Positions 39,518 to 49,465 of a DNA stretch of 64,000 nt are shown piece by piece (the first letter of the stretch is position 1; each line of letters starts with the position of its first letter). Under the pieces are notes generated by a model. It did not search any database, was not told the DNA's origin, and was given only the letters and a program-made list of their open reading frames with translations. The translations under genes were made by a program, and so were the position numbers. Origin of the DNA: Salisapilia sapeloensis. Lineage: Eukaryota > Oomycota > Peronosporomycetes > Peronosporales > Salisapiliaceae. Location: positions 43,306-107,305 of the forward strand of contig JAADVB010000032.1 of assembly GCA_023334545.1 (NCBI GenBank), in the 5' to 3' direction.

Positions 39518-42500
39518 ATGCAGCGTGAGAGATTGGATGGGTGGGTAGTAGATCAAGTGCAGCAGGCGGGTTTAGCCAATAGAACGCTGTTGCAGATGCC
39601 GAGTCCATCGTCCAGGCCATCCTGTGTTACGTCTCCAGTGCGTCGCAGTCGAGCCTTGCAACCATGTCGTCCGAAAGCTAAAGATTCTTCTCCATCGTTT
39701 GAACACAAGAACAGTATGTTGGGTGAAGTGGATGAAAGAGCAAGTCCAACTTGGACTCCATCTCGTGGAATGCGGTCACCACGGAATTTCTCTTCGATGG
39801 ACGAGTTTCGCGCTGACATGGAGGCTCGTCGTAATTTCGGGGAGCAAAGTGGTGTCGACAGAACGCAAGTTCTGCGGAGCGAAGAGTATGATGACACGTT
39901 TGATGAAGACGACATTTTGTCCTTGTGGGGGTTTCCAAGAGATCATATTTTGGCCTTCATAAGGCAGACGATTGAGCCCTCAGACCAATTTGAAGTGTGC
40001 CGTGTACTCTTTTCATTATTTATATGCAAAACTGACATCGGCATATGCTATGTAAAAGATCAGAACACCCCCACCGTACGACCCACCAAGCTTTATGCCG
40101 AAGTTTCACTCTACCGTTTCAGCTGATGAATCGTAAGACTCTCTCTTTCTTTTGGCCATCAGATGACTGTACATTGCTAACGATATTTTTAAAAGCATCG
40201 ATTCACAGGCGACCTTGCCTGTCTTGTCAGCACACCGCAAGCAACCAACCTCAAACTTTAGACTTGGAGACAAGAATCCTTCCAGACCTCATACAAGCCC
40301 AGTTCAAATCGGCACTACAGCAACACCCAAGTCAAGAAATAACGATGAACCAAGACAAGTCACCGTTAAAGCAAAAGACAAGTACGTGAAGGACTGCTAT
40401 ATGATTTCTCGAGATAATAATTATTCATGTGACAGAATCGGAAAGTTATTGTTCGAGCTTCGATCCGACCCGAAGAAATGGGCAGCATTCATGGTGCAAT
40501 CAACGAATAGCACAGTCTCTTGCGTATATAAAGTACTAACTTGAATGATTGAACACAGGACGACGTCGAGCGTGCCCAAAAGCAGGAGCAAAAGGTATTT
40601 TCGATCATTTGAAGGTAGGTGACTGGTAACTTACATTCGACATGCTATGGTGTATACAGAGGAGACCGACGAATAAGGTAGATGGATTGTGGTCGGAGCT
40701 TGCATGTCGGTGAATGTGTTGACTGAGAGCTAAATAGATCGTCTGGTCAAACAAACGACAAATCGAGAGTCCTCGAGCCCCTCATCTTGTCCTACAGAGG
40801 TTTCGCTTCTTATTTATATCGACTCAGTCAGTAGATATAAACACACTTTATATGCCAATGTAGAAAAGCACAAGCAGAAGAAAGAGCTCAACATGCTGCG
40901 GAAGCACGGGCAAGACAGATTGAGGAGGAGCAAAAGCGTTTTAATGCAAGGCTTCATCGATACTATGAACATGTGAAAAATACAAAGCCTCTAGCTACGA
41001 ATGGTGGCGTGCCGATTAAGCGAAAATACTGCGAGCTTTCCTTAGCTGAGAAGCAGCTAACCAGTATCTACAAGCGAAGACAGGCGTACATTCATATGAC
41101 ATTCATTTCTTTTATCCTTCAAAAGTGGAAAAGCAAGTATCTTTTGACGAAAGAAGCGCTCGCGCTTCTTAAAAAGAAAAATGGTGCTGCACATCTCATT
41201 CAGCGCATGTGGCGAAAGTGGAAGTGGAGACATGCTTCACGGCAAACTGTTATTGTCTATACTTGGCTTCGAAAATGTTTATGGAGGCTCATGTTCCGTT
41301 TTCGTTGTGAACGACGTATTCAAGCAGCCAATATCATACGTAGCTTCCTCACATCCACATCGACTGGAAATCGGGAGTCACGAGATTTCGACCGAGTCAT
41401 GTTCAGTTGGCGACACAAAGTCGTCCGGTCACAGCGGATTGCTAAGAACTTTATCGAGTGCAGACGTGCCCGGTTACAAGCTCTCTCCATTTGGTGGGAT
41501 AAGATTGACTATGAGCGACAGCGTCGAGAGAAAGTAGAATTGGAGAGGATGGTCGCCGCAGCAGAAGAGAAAGCGAACGAATGGAATGCAATGGCAAACG
41601 TGAAAAGCACAAGGAAGTGGACAGTTGTGCGTAATTCAGATGACCCTGGCAAGCCCTCTTATTTATCGAACAAGTCACCACGAGGAATACAAGGTGACAC
41701 TTTTAGCACCTTCATCCCTCACAGTCAGAAAAGCAAGGGCACTCCAAGCCACCAAGATCAAATTCGTAGGCTGACGTTAATACACGACCGACTGAGCTCA
41801 ATGCAGCAATTGCTGACACCTATCGAAATCCAGCGATTGCAACAACAAGTCATTCAAGTCGTTCGTATTCCGAAAACGTACTTTACTTTTCTTAATCATC
41901 CTCATCGATATACCGACAAGTACTTTGAATAGCATCAAGCGGCATCTTTTGATAACATACGTATCGACGATGCGATCGGCGTACATGCGGGAGCTCACTG
42001 CGTATCAGCAACAAGCCCCATGCGTCTCCTATATGCGGTACGTTGTTCTTGTGAGACTTCTGCACCAAGCTGACCTGAATGACCATAGAGAAGTACATTT
42101 GGATGACGTTCGTGCAATCGTCCAGAAAACTGTCATCCCGGACGCCAAGAGCTCTTTCATCGATAATCCCAAAGGTCCGAATGGAAATGGAAATGCTTCG
42201 GTAGATGCCACAGCAAGCCCAGAGAAGAAAAGTGTAGGGATAAAGAGAACAGTTTTGCAAGTCCGTCCACCCGTCTTCCACTTATTCAGTGGAAAAAAGC
42301 AGCGAGAGATGATGGAAAAGCTTATCAAAGAAGGCATGTCTCAGACACTTGAGAAGGATCCGGAACAATTCGCCATGGTCGAGCGTCAGCGGCTACGTCG
42401 AGAAGTTCTCGAGTCTGGGCTCTCTCCTCGCTTCCTCGCCACGGACTCGAATAGTAACGGAGCGAATGAAGAGAAACCAAAAGATGATATCGACAGTCAA

Positions 42501-42590
42501 CAAACTAGTCCACGTGTGAAGAAGAATGCGCATCGTCGATTAGCTTTTCTCCTCTCCAACGCCGTTGATGAAGATCCGAATGAAGATTAA
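39518..42590 (+). CDS. IQ-motif coiled-coil protein, probable flagellar or centriolar role
   Basis: Multi-exon gene. Firm exons: 39518-39994, 40059-40132, 40196-40381, 40436 onward, about 40864-41877, 41933-42037 and 42089-42590; firm introns are 64, 63, 54, 55 and 51 nt. Joins between about 40494 and 40868 are not settled: one reading uses a 65-nt intron (40494-40558) to a short exon encoding DDVERAQKQEQK, but its phase does not fit the next exon. The N-terminal half is Ser/Pro/Arg-rich with an acidic patch (YDDTFDEDDIL). The centre is Glu-rich coil (AEARARQIEEEQKRF) and then IQ-like calmodulin sites (AAHLIQRMWRKWKWRHA, IQAANIIRSFLTS). The C terminus is basic and Ser-rich. No named homologue recognised. 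IQ arrays plus coil suggest an axoneme or basal-body component, by inference. Confidence 0.6.
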
Positions 42591-42776
42591 TGTATAAATT
42601 GAATGAAAGGAATAATCAAGTAGTGCTCTATGGTTGGACTTCATTACGGGAAACAGTAGAATACGATCTGAATGAGAAAAGGAATGAAATGTAGGCAAAA
42701 GGAAAAAGCATCCATCCAACGCAATCTCCGTACGGTCTCCCACTCGAGACGCGTGCAGCTGGTCTTCACATGGTAC

Positions 42777-45329
42777 TTAAACACGGTCCATGCGTTCCGT
42801 CGCGACAGCCTTCGGGGACGACGGACCGGTCAAAAAGTTCATGAACCGTTTCGACGGCGTCTCGGCGTGGTCCAAACCAGCAGCTTGCGTCGCCAACAAC
42901 GACATACTGAGTGGTGGCTCGGAGTTCGACTCTTCATCCGTCTCCACTTCTTCCACCATCTCGATCCCTTCTCCATTCCACGAAGTCGTCGTATCTGCGT
43001 ACTCGCCGTACTCGGTCTCACGAATCGAGTCGTGGGATTTCACATGGCCGTGGTTCAACTTGAGCATGTTGCTCGGCACAGGCTCCAGTTCCGTCTTCTT
43101 TGCATGGACGTCTTCCAACTTCTTTGCTTTCGGTGGTCTCGTATGTCCACGCCCGGCCAATTGTCGGTTCACCTTGGCCTGGATTATGTCAATCGGTACT
43201 GCTTCCACGAGTCCAATCGGTAGCGAGATGCCCTTAAACATAAAGTACCCATGGCTCTTGAACTGAAAGATCGTGCTATCGGCTTCATCAAACAGTTCAT
43301 CCTCTTCGGCAATCTCATGGCTTCGATACGGGCTATCTGAAAAGGTATTCCAAGCCTCTGAACCAAGCAGGACCTGTCCCCCAGCTGCAGCCTTGGCAAT
43401 CCGAGCCGTCTGATTCACGATATTTCCAAAGTAATCTGCTCGTCCACTCGTCTTGTGGGGACTCACACTCGCAGGAGTGCCCGTCTCGATACCCATGGCC
43501 ATGGAAAACATAAGCTCCTTAGCCTCTGTCGTTCGATTCCACTCTCGGAACTTTTGTCGAATGCGCAATTGGAACTCTCCACACCATAGCACGGCACTCA
43601 CAGGGTGGAAGAACGCCAGCATAAAGTCTCCCTGCAGCTCCTGACATTCATATCCGTTGTGTTTACGCAATAGCTCACGTGCGATGGAACACAGCGTCTT
43701 GATCCGTTCTGCGAGTTCCTCTGCATGACAACGGACGAGCGGTCGAGCGCCTTCGATGAACGTAAACACCATCGTCACAGGGCGTTGAGCAGATGGAGCG
43801 TCGCGCATACCCAGCGACAATTGGTGTGGCGAGTTTAACGACGGGAAACGTCTGCACTCGAGAGCGCGTGGTAAAAGGAGCATGAGACCGACCTCTAGTC
43901 CAAGAACAGCATGGCATCCGAGGTCTTCTACCACGGGATTTCCAAGCTGCACGAGCTGCTCCTTCAATCGATCCCAGACACTGTCGCTCAGGACGATTTG
44001 ACCACCATGCGCATACTCACTAACTGTCTGCGTCCACTTGACTGCCTCTCCGAGCGATCGATCGGGTGGGATGCTCGAGTCCGCAGCGTGGATGACCATC
44101 CGGACGCGGAAGCCTCGATAGAGCAAAAAGTTCTTCTTGCTCTTGCCATGGCCTTTAATGTACACTTCTTTAAGGTCGTTGAACTGCTTTAAAAGCTTCT
44201 CACTCCACGGAGCGTAGACTAGACTGAGCTGGAGAGAGAGACACCACTTGGCAGCATGGAACTCGGACGCAAAGGCGATGACGAACAGCCCTTCTTTCGA
44301 CCGACTAAGCACCTCCTGACCGCCGTATTCGGATGTAAGACGAGATAAGACCGTGTGCTCGTACACTTTCTTTGCGTCTTCCATGAGCTGTGGAGCCTCT
44401 CGCATCCGTTCTCGAAAGTCCGGTACCGAGACTTGGACCAGGACGACTTTATCCCAATTCACAGGTGTGAGATCGCCTAAGTCGGTCTTGACCTTCTTAC
44501 CAGAGTACACCTTCTTCATGGGCTGCTCTTGCAACAACGCGCCACCAGCAATCGCTTCGGCTGGAGGTGCAGAATGCGTCCGTCGGTGCTTTCCTCGACG
44601 CTTCGGACCAGAGCGAGCGGCCAAGTGATCCCCATTGTCATGCGTGACGCTCGAGACGTGATGGAATAGTGAATAATTGTATGGAGCTTTCACCGGCATG
44701 GACGTTACACCGCTCTTGGCCGGCTCATGCGTCGAGTGCATGTTCATTTGCGTATTTAAACTCGTCTGGACGTCCGTATCCGTGGTATCGAGACTCGAGT
44801 TCGAGTTCACCGTTTGTGCGTGGTGGGAAAGACTTGATAGTGCGTCATGGCTCTCTGATGTGGACGACGGCGCGGTGGAATGGTCGGCAGAAGAGACCGT
44901 GGAAGCTGTGTGTTGATTCGGACTGTCGTGGACACCCATGTTGTGTCTAGATGAAGATTCCGAGTCGGTCTTAAGCGCCTCGCCAAAGCTCGAATTGTAA
45001 TTTGGTACAGCTGTGAGGGAACGAGCGAGTCCAGGCGGATTTTGGGGAGCTGGGGCGTTTCGGAACGAGTCACTCGAGGTAATGGAGCTCTTGTCATCCA
45101 GGGCTACGTAATCCCCAGTTCCGCTTAATGGATCTACGACATCGACCGTCATTAAGTGCTGTCGTCGCTGTGGTCGAGGTGGCACCGGGTTGGTACCCGT
45201 GTTGGTAGTCGCCTCGTCTTCGTTCCCGTCCTCCTGGTGAACGTGCTGGAGATACGGCGCAAGTTCACGTACGATATCATTGCGAGGGAGACACTTTTCC
45301 AGCACACGCATGCAGCACCACCAACACAT
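42777..45329 (-). CDS. Protein with two nucleotide-cyclase homology domains, catalytic residues degenerate
   Basis: 850 residues, one exon, ATG 45329. The N terminus is MCWWCCMRVLEKCL, four Cys within 13 residues, suggesting palmitoylation and membrane attachment. A 250-residue Ser/Thr-rich region follows. Two class III adenylate/guanylate cyclase homology domains lie at about 290-490 and 513-690. In domain 2 the fold is clear (GDFMLAFFHPVSAVLW, RADYFGNIVNQTARIAKAAAGGQVLL), with the second metal Asp (GD) and the Asn/Arg transition-state pair kept, but the first metal Asp is replaced (VFTFIEGA). Domain 1 lacks both metal Asp (VQVSVPDF, SKEGLFVIAF) and the Asn/Arg pair. It may form an asymmetric, regulatory or inactive cyclase-like pair. 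No predicted membrane-spanning helix. Convergent with the IQ gene. Confidence 0.78.
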   Translation of the reverse strand: MCWWCCMRVLEKCLPRNDIVRELAPYLQHVHQEDGNEDEATTNTGTNPVPPRPQRRQHLMTVDVVDPLSGTGDYVALDDKSSITSSDSFRNAPAPQNPPGLARSLTAVPNYNSSFGEALKTDSESSSRHNMGVHDSPNQHTASTVSSADHSTAPSSTSESHDALSSLSHHAQTVNSNSSLDTTDTDVQTSLNTQMNMHSTHEPAKSGVTSMPVKAPYNYSLFHHVSSVTHDNGDHLAARSGPKRRGKHRRTHSAPPAEAIAGGALLQEQPMKKVYSGKKVKTDLGDLTPVNWDKVVLVQVSVPDFRERMREAPQLMEDAKKVYEHTVLSRLTSEYGGQEVLSRSKEGLFVIAFASEFHAAKWCLSLQLSLVYAPWSEKLLKQFNDLKEVYIKGHGKSKKNFLLYRGFRVRMVIHAADSSIPPDRSLGEAVKWTQTVSEYAHGGQIVLSDSVWDRLKEQLVQLGNPVVEDLGCHAVLGLEVGLMLLLPRALECRRFPSLNSPHQLSLGMRDAPSAQRPVTMVFTFIEGARPLVRCHAEELAERIKTLCSIARELLRKHNGYECQELQGDFMLAFFHPVSAVLWCGEFQLRIRQKFREWNRTTEAKELMFSMAMGIETGTPASVSPHKTSGRADYFGNIVNQTARIAKAAAGGQVLLGSEAWNTFSDSPYRSHEIAEEDELFDEADSTIFQFKSHGYFMFKGISLPIGLVEAVPIDIIQAKVNRQLAGRGHTRPPKAKKLEDVHAKKTELEPVPSNMLKLNHGHVKSHDSIRETEYGEYADTTTSWNGEGIEMVEEVETDEESNSEPPLSMSLLATQAAGLDHAETPSKRFMNFLTGPSSPKAVATERMDRV

Positions 45330-46413
45330 ACTTTCTGATTGTACGAATGGACTGAATGTAAATGAAGAGGAAAATGCACGAGGCTGTGGTCGGTTGAAAC
45401 TGGCCTTGACCGAACGATGGCAGATACACTCTCAAGGGCGCTAGTGCTAGTCCGACGGACGTGCGGAGGCGGAACACGTGAAGCAACGAAAAAGAAGTTC
45501 TTTCTGCCTCCTTCCGACGGCTTTCCTCCGATTTTTTAATGCTGTGTTTGGTACGTTTTCCTTCGATTCTCCGCCGGCGCTAATTTGACGCCTCGAGTCA
45601 GTATATTTGGAGTTAGTATGCTGCTAGAAATGTGACGAGCCATTGTCGTCGGGTTGTAACCAGTCCATAAAAACCACGCCAGTCGGGCATGCAGGTACGG
45701 AATGACGAGGAGGAACGCGAGGTCATTTACAGACAAGCAGAGGAAGAAGCGACGCAGTGTAGTACGCTGGCGCTGCGATTCTTTGTCGTTATTGTCGAAA
45801 AGAACGATAGTAATGGTTGGATACACGCGGCCAGTTGGAAACAGCGCGTCGGCTGGACGACACATGCATGATTTGTGAGTCGAAATGCTGAACACAGTTA
45901 AAGTTTGCGGGCGTGTTCTCGTAATCGGTGGAAGTATGGTCGAAGGGTAGAATTAGTGGTTCGTTGTGGGATCCAGCACGCCGAAGGTGGCTGATTTCCG
46001 GTAGGTTGCCGAGGCAGTTTCGCATGCTCCGTGACTCCAAATGTCTTCCTACTCGACGTCGCTCGGAAACATGTGCGAACTTCACGATCATTGGAATGGA
46101 CAGTGGAACAAAAGCATCTCGGATGATACGAATCTGGCTGCGCGTTTAAATACATCCGGAAGGATTCGCTGCACCGACCAGATCATCCATCCAAGTCCAA
46201 ATTTCCGTCGACTGCATAGTCAGTAACGCAAGCAGTGATTTTTGCAACTTCAATAATCGATCCCATAACAAAGTCGGTCATATTCAGCGATATAACTGCT
46301 AGCATTTCCATCTTGAAGTTGCTATTTTTATACGCCGCGACATTCACCTGATACACACATGCGAAAAATAGCACAAGTAAAGTTCAGGGCAGGTAGACGA
46401 GTGTTTTGTGACG
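45330..46413. other. Divergent intergenic region, cyclase-like protein / carrier
   Basis: About 1.08 kb between divergent starts. Several short overlapping frames exist on both strands, none with family signal. A weak initiator-like CTCTTCATTTACATTC lies on the minus strand near 45370. No gene called. Confidence 0.4.
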
Positions 46414-47466
46414 ATGGCATTAAGCAAACCGATGGAGACGCTCGCAACTGCCACGGCTGCCGGAGTAGGTGGCATGCTCGCCACGGGCATATTATATCCT
46501 CTCGACACAATTAAAACGCGTATCCAGTCTGGTTCGGACTCGCTCTTCAGTGAGCTCCATGACAAGAAGAACGATACGAAAACAAAGAAATTGAATGCGC
46601 TCTTGAACTCCATGTATCAAGGCCTTCAGTACAAGATGGCACAGTCTAGTGTCTCCAAGTTCTTTTACTTTTATGCATACACAGCGTTAACGCATCTCGT
46701 GGCTTCCAAGCATGGAAGTCCTCTGAGTACGCCAACAACTTTGCTATTGGGGTATTTGAGTGAATTGGCGCATGTCCCAGTATCACTTCCGATGGAATCG
46801 CTTGCCACCAAGATGCAGACAGCCAGTGCAAAAGATGCGCAGATTGGTATTGTCGACGTTATTCGCCGGACGATTCGAGAAAGCGGCGCAAATGGCTTTT
46901 ACAAGGGCCTCAATGCGCACGTCGTTCTGTGTCTCCAACCAGCTATACAATACACCGTCTTTGAACAAGTCAAGGCGATGTACGTGCGTCGCTCAAAGTT
47001 CGGTGGACAACTCACGCTTGGCGCACTCGAGGTTCACTTCTTACCTCTCCATTCTATCAGCTATAATCTAACTCGCTTTATGATAGGCATTTGTACTCGG
47101 AGCAGTTGCAAGGGCCGTCGCCACTCTACTCTTGTTCCCATACATTCGAGCCAAAGTACTTGCCATGTCCAAGCAGAAAGACAATGCGGAGAAACTAGAA
47201 AATGGCCAGAACGAACCACCGGAAAAGGAAGGTATTCTGTCCACCATGCAGCAAGTGGTCAAAGAGCAAGGTCCACTCGCCTTGTACCGAGGTCTCGGCC
47301 CTGAACTCACTCGGGTACATCCTTCCTGCTATCTATTTCGCTTTTTATATGCCATGCTAAAGTATAATTATAGGGTGCACTATCCTCTGCCATCATGCTC
47401 ATGATCAAGGAGAAGCTACAAACCTACATCACATTCGTCCTTTTATTCGCTAGTGCCCAGTCCTAA
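46414..47466 (+). CDS. Peroxisomal-type adenine nucleotide carrier (SLC25A17/PNC-like)
   Basis: Six-helix mitochondrial-carrier-family transporter, 312 residues, exons 46414-47031, 47087-47314 and 47374-47466. Carrier signatures: repeat 1 PLDTIKTRIQ, repeat 2 PMESLATKMQ, and repeat 3 degenerate PYIRAKVL. Repeat 3 in this form, with KFFYFYAYTAL after repeat 1, resembles the peroxisomal PNC/PMP34 branch that brings ATP into peroxisomes in exchange for AMP; the assignment is from memory and moderate. Intron 1 (55 nt) needs a weak GTTCAC donor; intron 2 (59 nt) uses GTACAT. The C terminus (FVLLFASAQS) shows no obvious PTS1 signal, as expected for a membrane protein. It lies 145 bp upstream of the ceramidase start on the same strand. 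Confidence 0.85.
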
Positions 47467-47611
47467 GAAAAAATAATTTACCCATTATCTGATTACGTCA
47501 AGACAAACCTGTCATGAGTTCGTTTACTAGCACCCGACACTCGATTACGCTACGTTGAGTGACCAGCGAAAGTTCTATCCTCATTCTCGTATTATCCGCC
47601 AAACGAACAAG

Positions 47612-48475
47612 ATGGAGACACCGAATGTGAGAGACCACGAAGGTTTCTGGGGAGTCCCAACGTCGACCATTGACTGGTGTGAACCCAACTATCAAGTGTC
47701 CTACTACGTCGCAGAGTGGTGGAATACGATCAGCAACGTCCTTTTCATTGTCCTGGGACTCTACGGCTTCTTGAAGGCGCGAAGCGATGGCTTTGAATTG
47801 CGCTTCCAACTTGGATACATTGGTATAATCTTCACAGGCCTCGGATCGACGCTGTTCCATGGAACGTTGAAGCTCGTGTACGTATATTGTAACTATCCAT
47901 GCTTGTTGGCAACTGTCTAACGTCCCACTTGTAGCAATCAGCAGTTTGATGAAACTCCCATGGTGTGGGCCATGCTCATTTGGATCTACACGGCCTACTC
48001 GAGTGAAATTGAACGATTGCCAGTCTCTCGGAATGCAGTGGTCGGCAGTCTGTTTTTCCTCGGCCTAGCGTTCACGATCGCCCATGCGATCTACCGATTC
48101 ACGACCGTCTTCCAAGTATTTTTCTGTATACTAGCGTTGGTGTGCTCCGCCCGACTAGCGCAGCACTACCGTCAAACGAAGAATGCAACTGCAAAGAGTG
48201 TTGCAATGGCCTACGTGCGGAACACACTGATCGGAACCGGTCTGTGGTTGTTGGATTACCATTATTGCAGTGCCATGCAGCAGTTACCCGTGAACCCACA
48301 GGCACATGCTTGGTGGCATATCTTCACAGGACTTGCAACATACTATGGTCCCGTTTTCATGCAGTACATTCGAATGGAAGAACTTAATAAGGATGCCGAG
48401 ATTGAGCGCAATGCCTTTGGCATCTACACGATCGAAGTGGAAGATGGTGGCATGCCATCCAAGAAGAAGCTTTAA
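47612..48475 (+). CDS. Alkaline ceramidase (ACER3/YPC1-like)
   Basis: ER/Golgi membrane amidase that splits ceramide to sphingoid base and fatty acid. Start ATG 47612 (METPNVRDHEGFWG); exons 47612-47877 and 47935-48475 with a 57-nt GTACGT..TAG intron in phase 2; 268 residues. The N terminus (GFWGVPTSTIDWCEPNYQVSYY) and following AEWWNTISN are nearly diagnostic of ACER3. Zinc-site and catalytic residues are present: FHGTLK in helix 2-3 and HAWWH near the last helices. About seven hydrophobic helices are apparent. The C-terminal tail ends KKKL, a KKxx-like ER retrieval pattern at the right place (lysines at -3 and -4 from the end). A weak initiator-like CTCATTCTCGTATTA lies near 47580. Confidence 0.92.
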
Positions 48476-48493
48476 GCTTTTCATACAAGCCTT

Positions 48494-48507
48494 TCATTTT
48501 ATATTTT
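48494..48507 (+). promoter_or_regulatory. Oomycete initiator plus flanking element of the small gene
   Basis: TCATTTTATATTTT matches TCATTYBNCAWTTT with one mismatch. It sits 16 bp before ATG 48524, just after the ceramidase stop at 48475. Confidence 0.45.
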
Positions 48508-48523
48508 ACGTAACTAGTTCTAA

Positions 48524-48743
48524 ATGGATTCTAGCTTTACGATAAAAGGATTCAAATCCAGAAAATGCATTCCATTGTTTCACGATGCTTCTTTCTGTTG
48601 GTTACACGCCGTCTTGCAGTAAGCCTCGACTTGTACACACACTGAACTCTGAATTAATTCATCGTCTCAGGTGTCCATTTGCAACGGACATGAAGGAAGC
48701 CACCTACAACCATCTGAATCTACGACTTGATGGGTATAAGTGA
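48524..48743 (+). CDS. Small spliced gene, 55 residues, unknown
   Basis: Exon 1 is 48524-48618, intron 48619-48670 (52 nt, GTAAGC donor, branch-like CTGAATTAAT, CTCAG acceptor), and exon 2 is 48671-48743. The phase 2 join gives MDSSFTIKGFKSRKCIP..HAVLQ|CPFATDMKEATYNH..LDGYK and a TGA stop. No single frame shows it, which is why simple scanning misses it. Support: an initiator-like element 16 bp upstream, an intron of the window's typical size, an AATAAA at 48813-48818, and sensible composition with two or three Cys. Homologue not recognised. It could continue through another exon, since a weak GTGAAC donor overlaps the last codon, so the C terminus is uncertain. Confidence 0.5.
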
Positions 48744-48829
48744 ACTGATCCCATGAATTATACTGTAGTTTATGTATTAGATCAAGTATCATTGCTGTAC
48801 ATGCTGATGATAAATAAAAGTTGGTGCTG

Positions 48830-49465
48830 TGCACATTGTGTCAGGCTTCATGAGCGGTAGCGAAAGCCAAAGGTAGTAGCTTAGTCGATCGAAACAAACT
48901 TCGACCTTCAAGATTTTACAGTGACTCGATATGACATTGCTCGAGTAAGTTTTATCAATTTGTATCTACCATAGCGTTCGACGAATTTGCTCATGGTGAA
49001 AGTTCTACTAGCAGTTGGCTTCATGGCTTGGAGGTATCGTAGGCGGATGTATCGTTTTGCGCAATTGAGTTAAGATAGATAAGCGTGCATATATTTCGTG
49101 GCAAGAAATTGTATCGACATTTCTAGCTACCGTATGACGCGAGGAGCATCTAGCTTAATACGACTTTCCGCATGAATGGTCATTTACATCGCAAGAAACT
49201 TAATAAAATAAATAGAAGGAAACATTAAAAGTAGACTCCAGTAATACCACTGGTAACCTCGCTTTCCCTAAGAGATGTTGAATCAAAAAGGTGTACTTGA
49301 CAAGATCTCGTTACCTAGTACAGCTATCCATACAAGCATATCCCGTTCGTTCTATTTTGGTCTGCACCAAGAATAGTATCTCTGTCATGGACAAAATCGA
49401 ATACCATACGACCCATTCAGCACTCAATTATCCGTACGAGAAAGATTCAAGCCGGATTGAACTAG
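48830..49465. other. Intergenic region before the adenylate-kinase-like gene
   Basis: About 640 bp. Contains a 26-codon frame starting at 48993 and a possible short intron (GTAAGT..TAG near 48945-48975) but no convincing gene. CCATTCAGCACTCAATT near 49415 loosely resembles an initiator. Confidence 0.35.
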
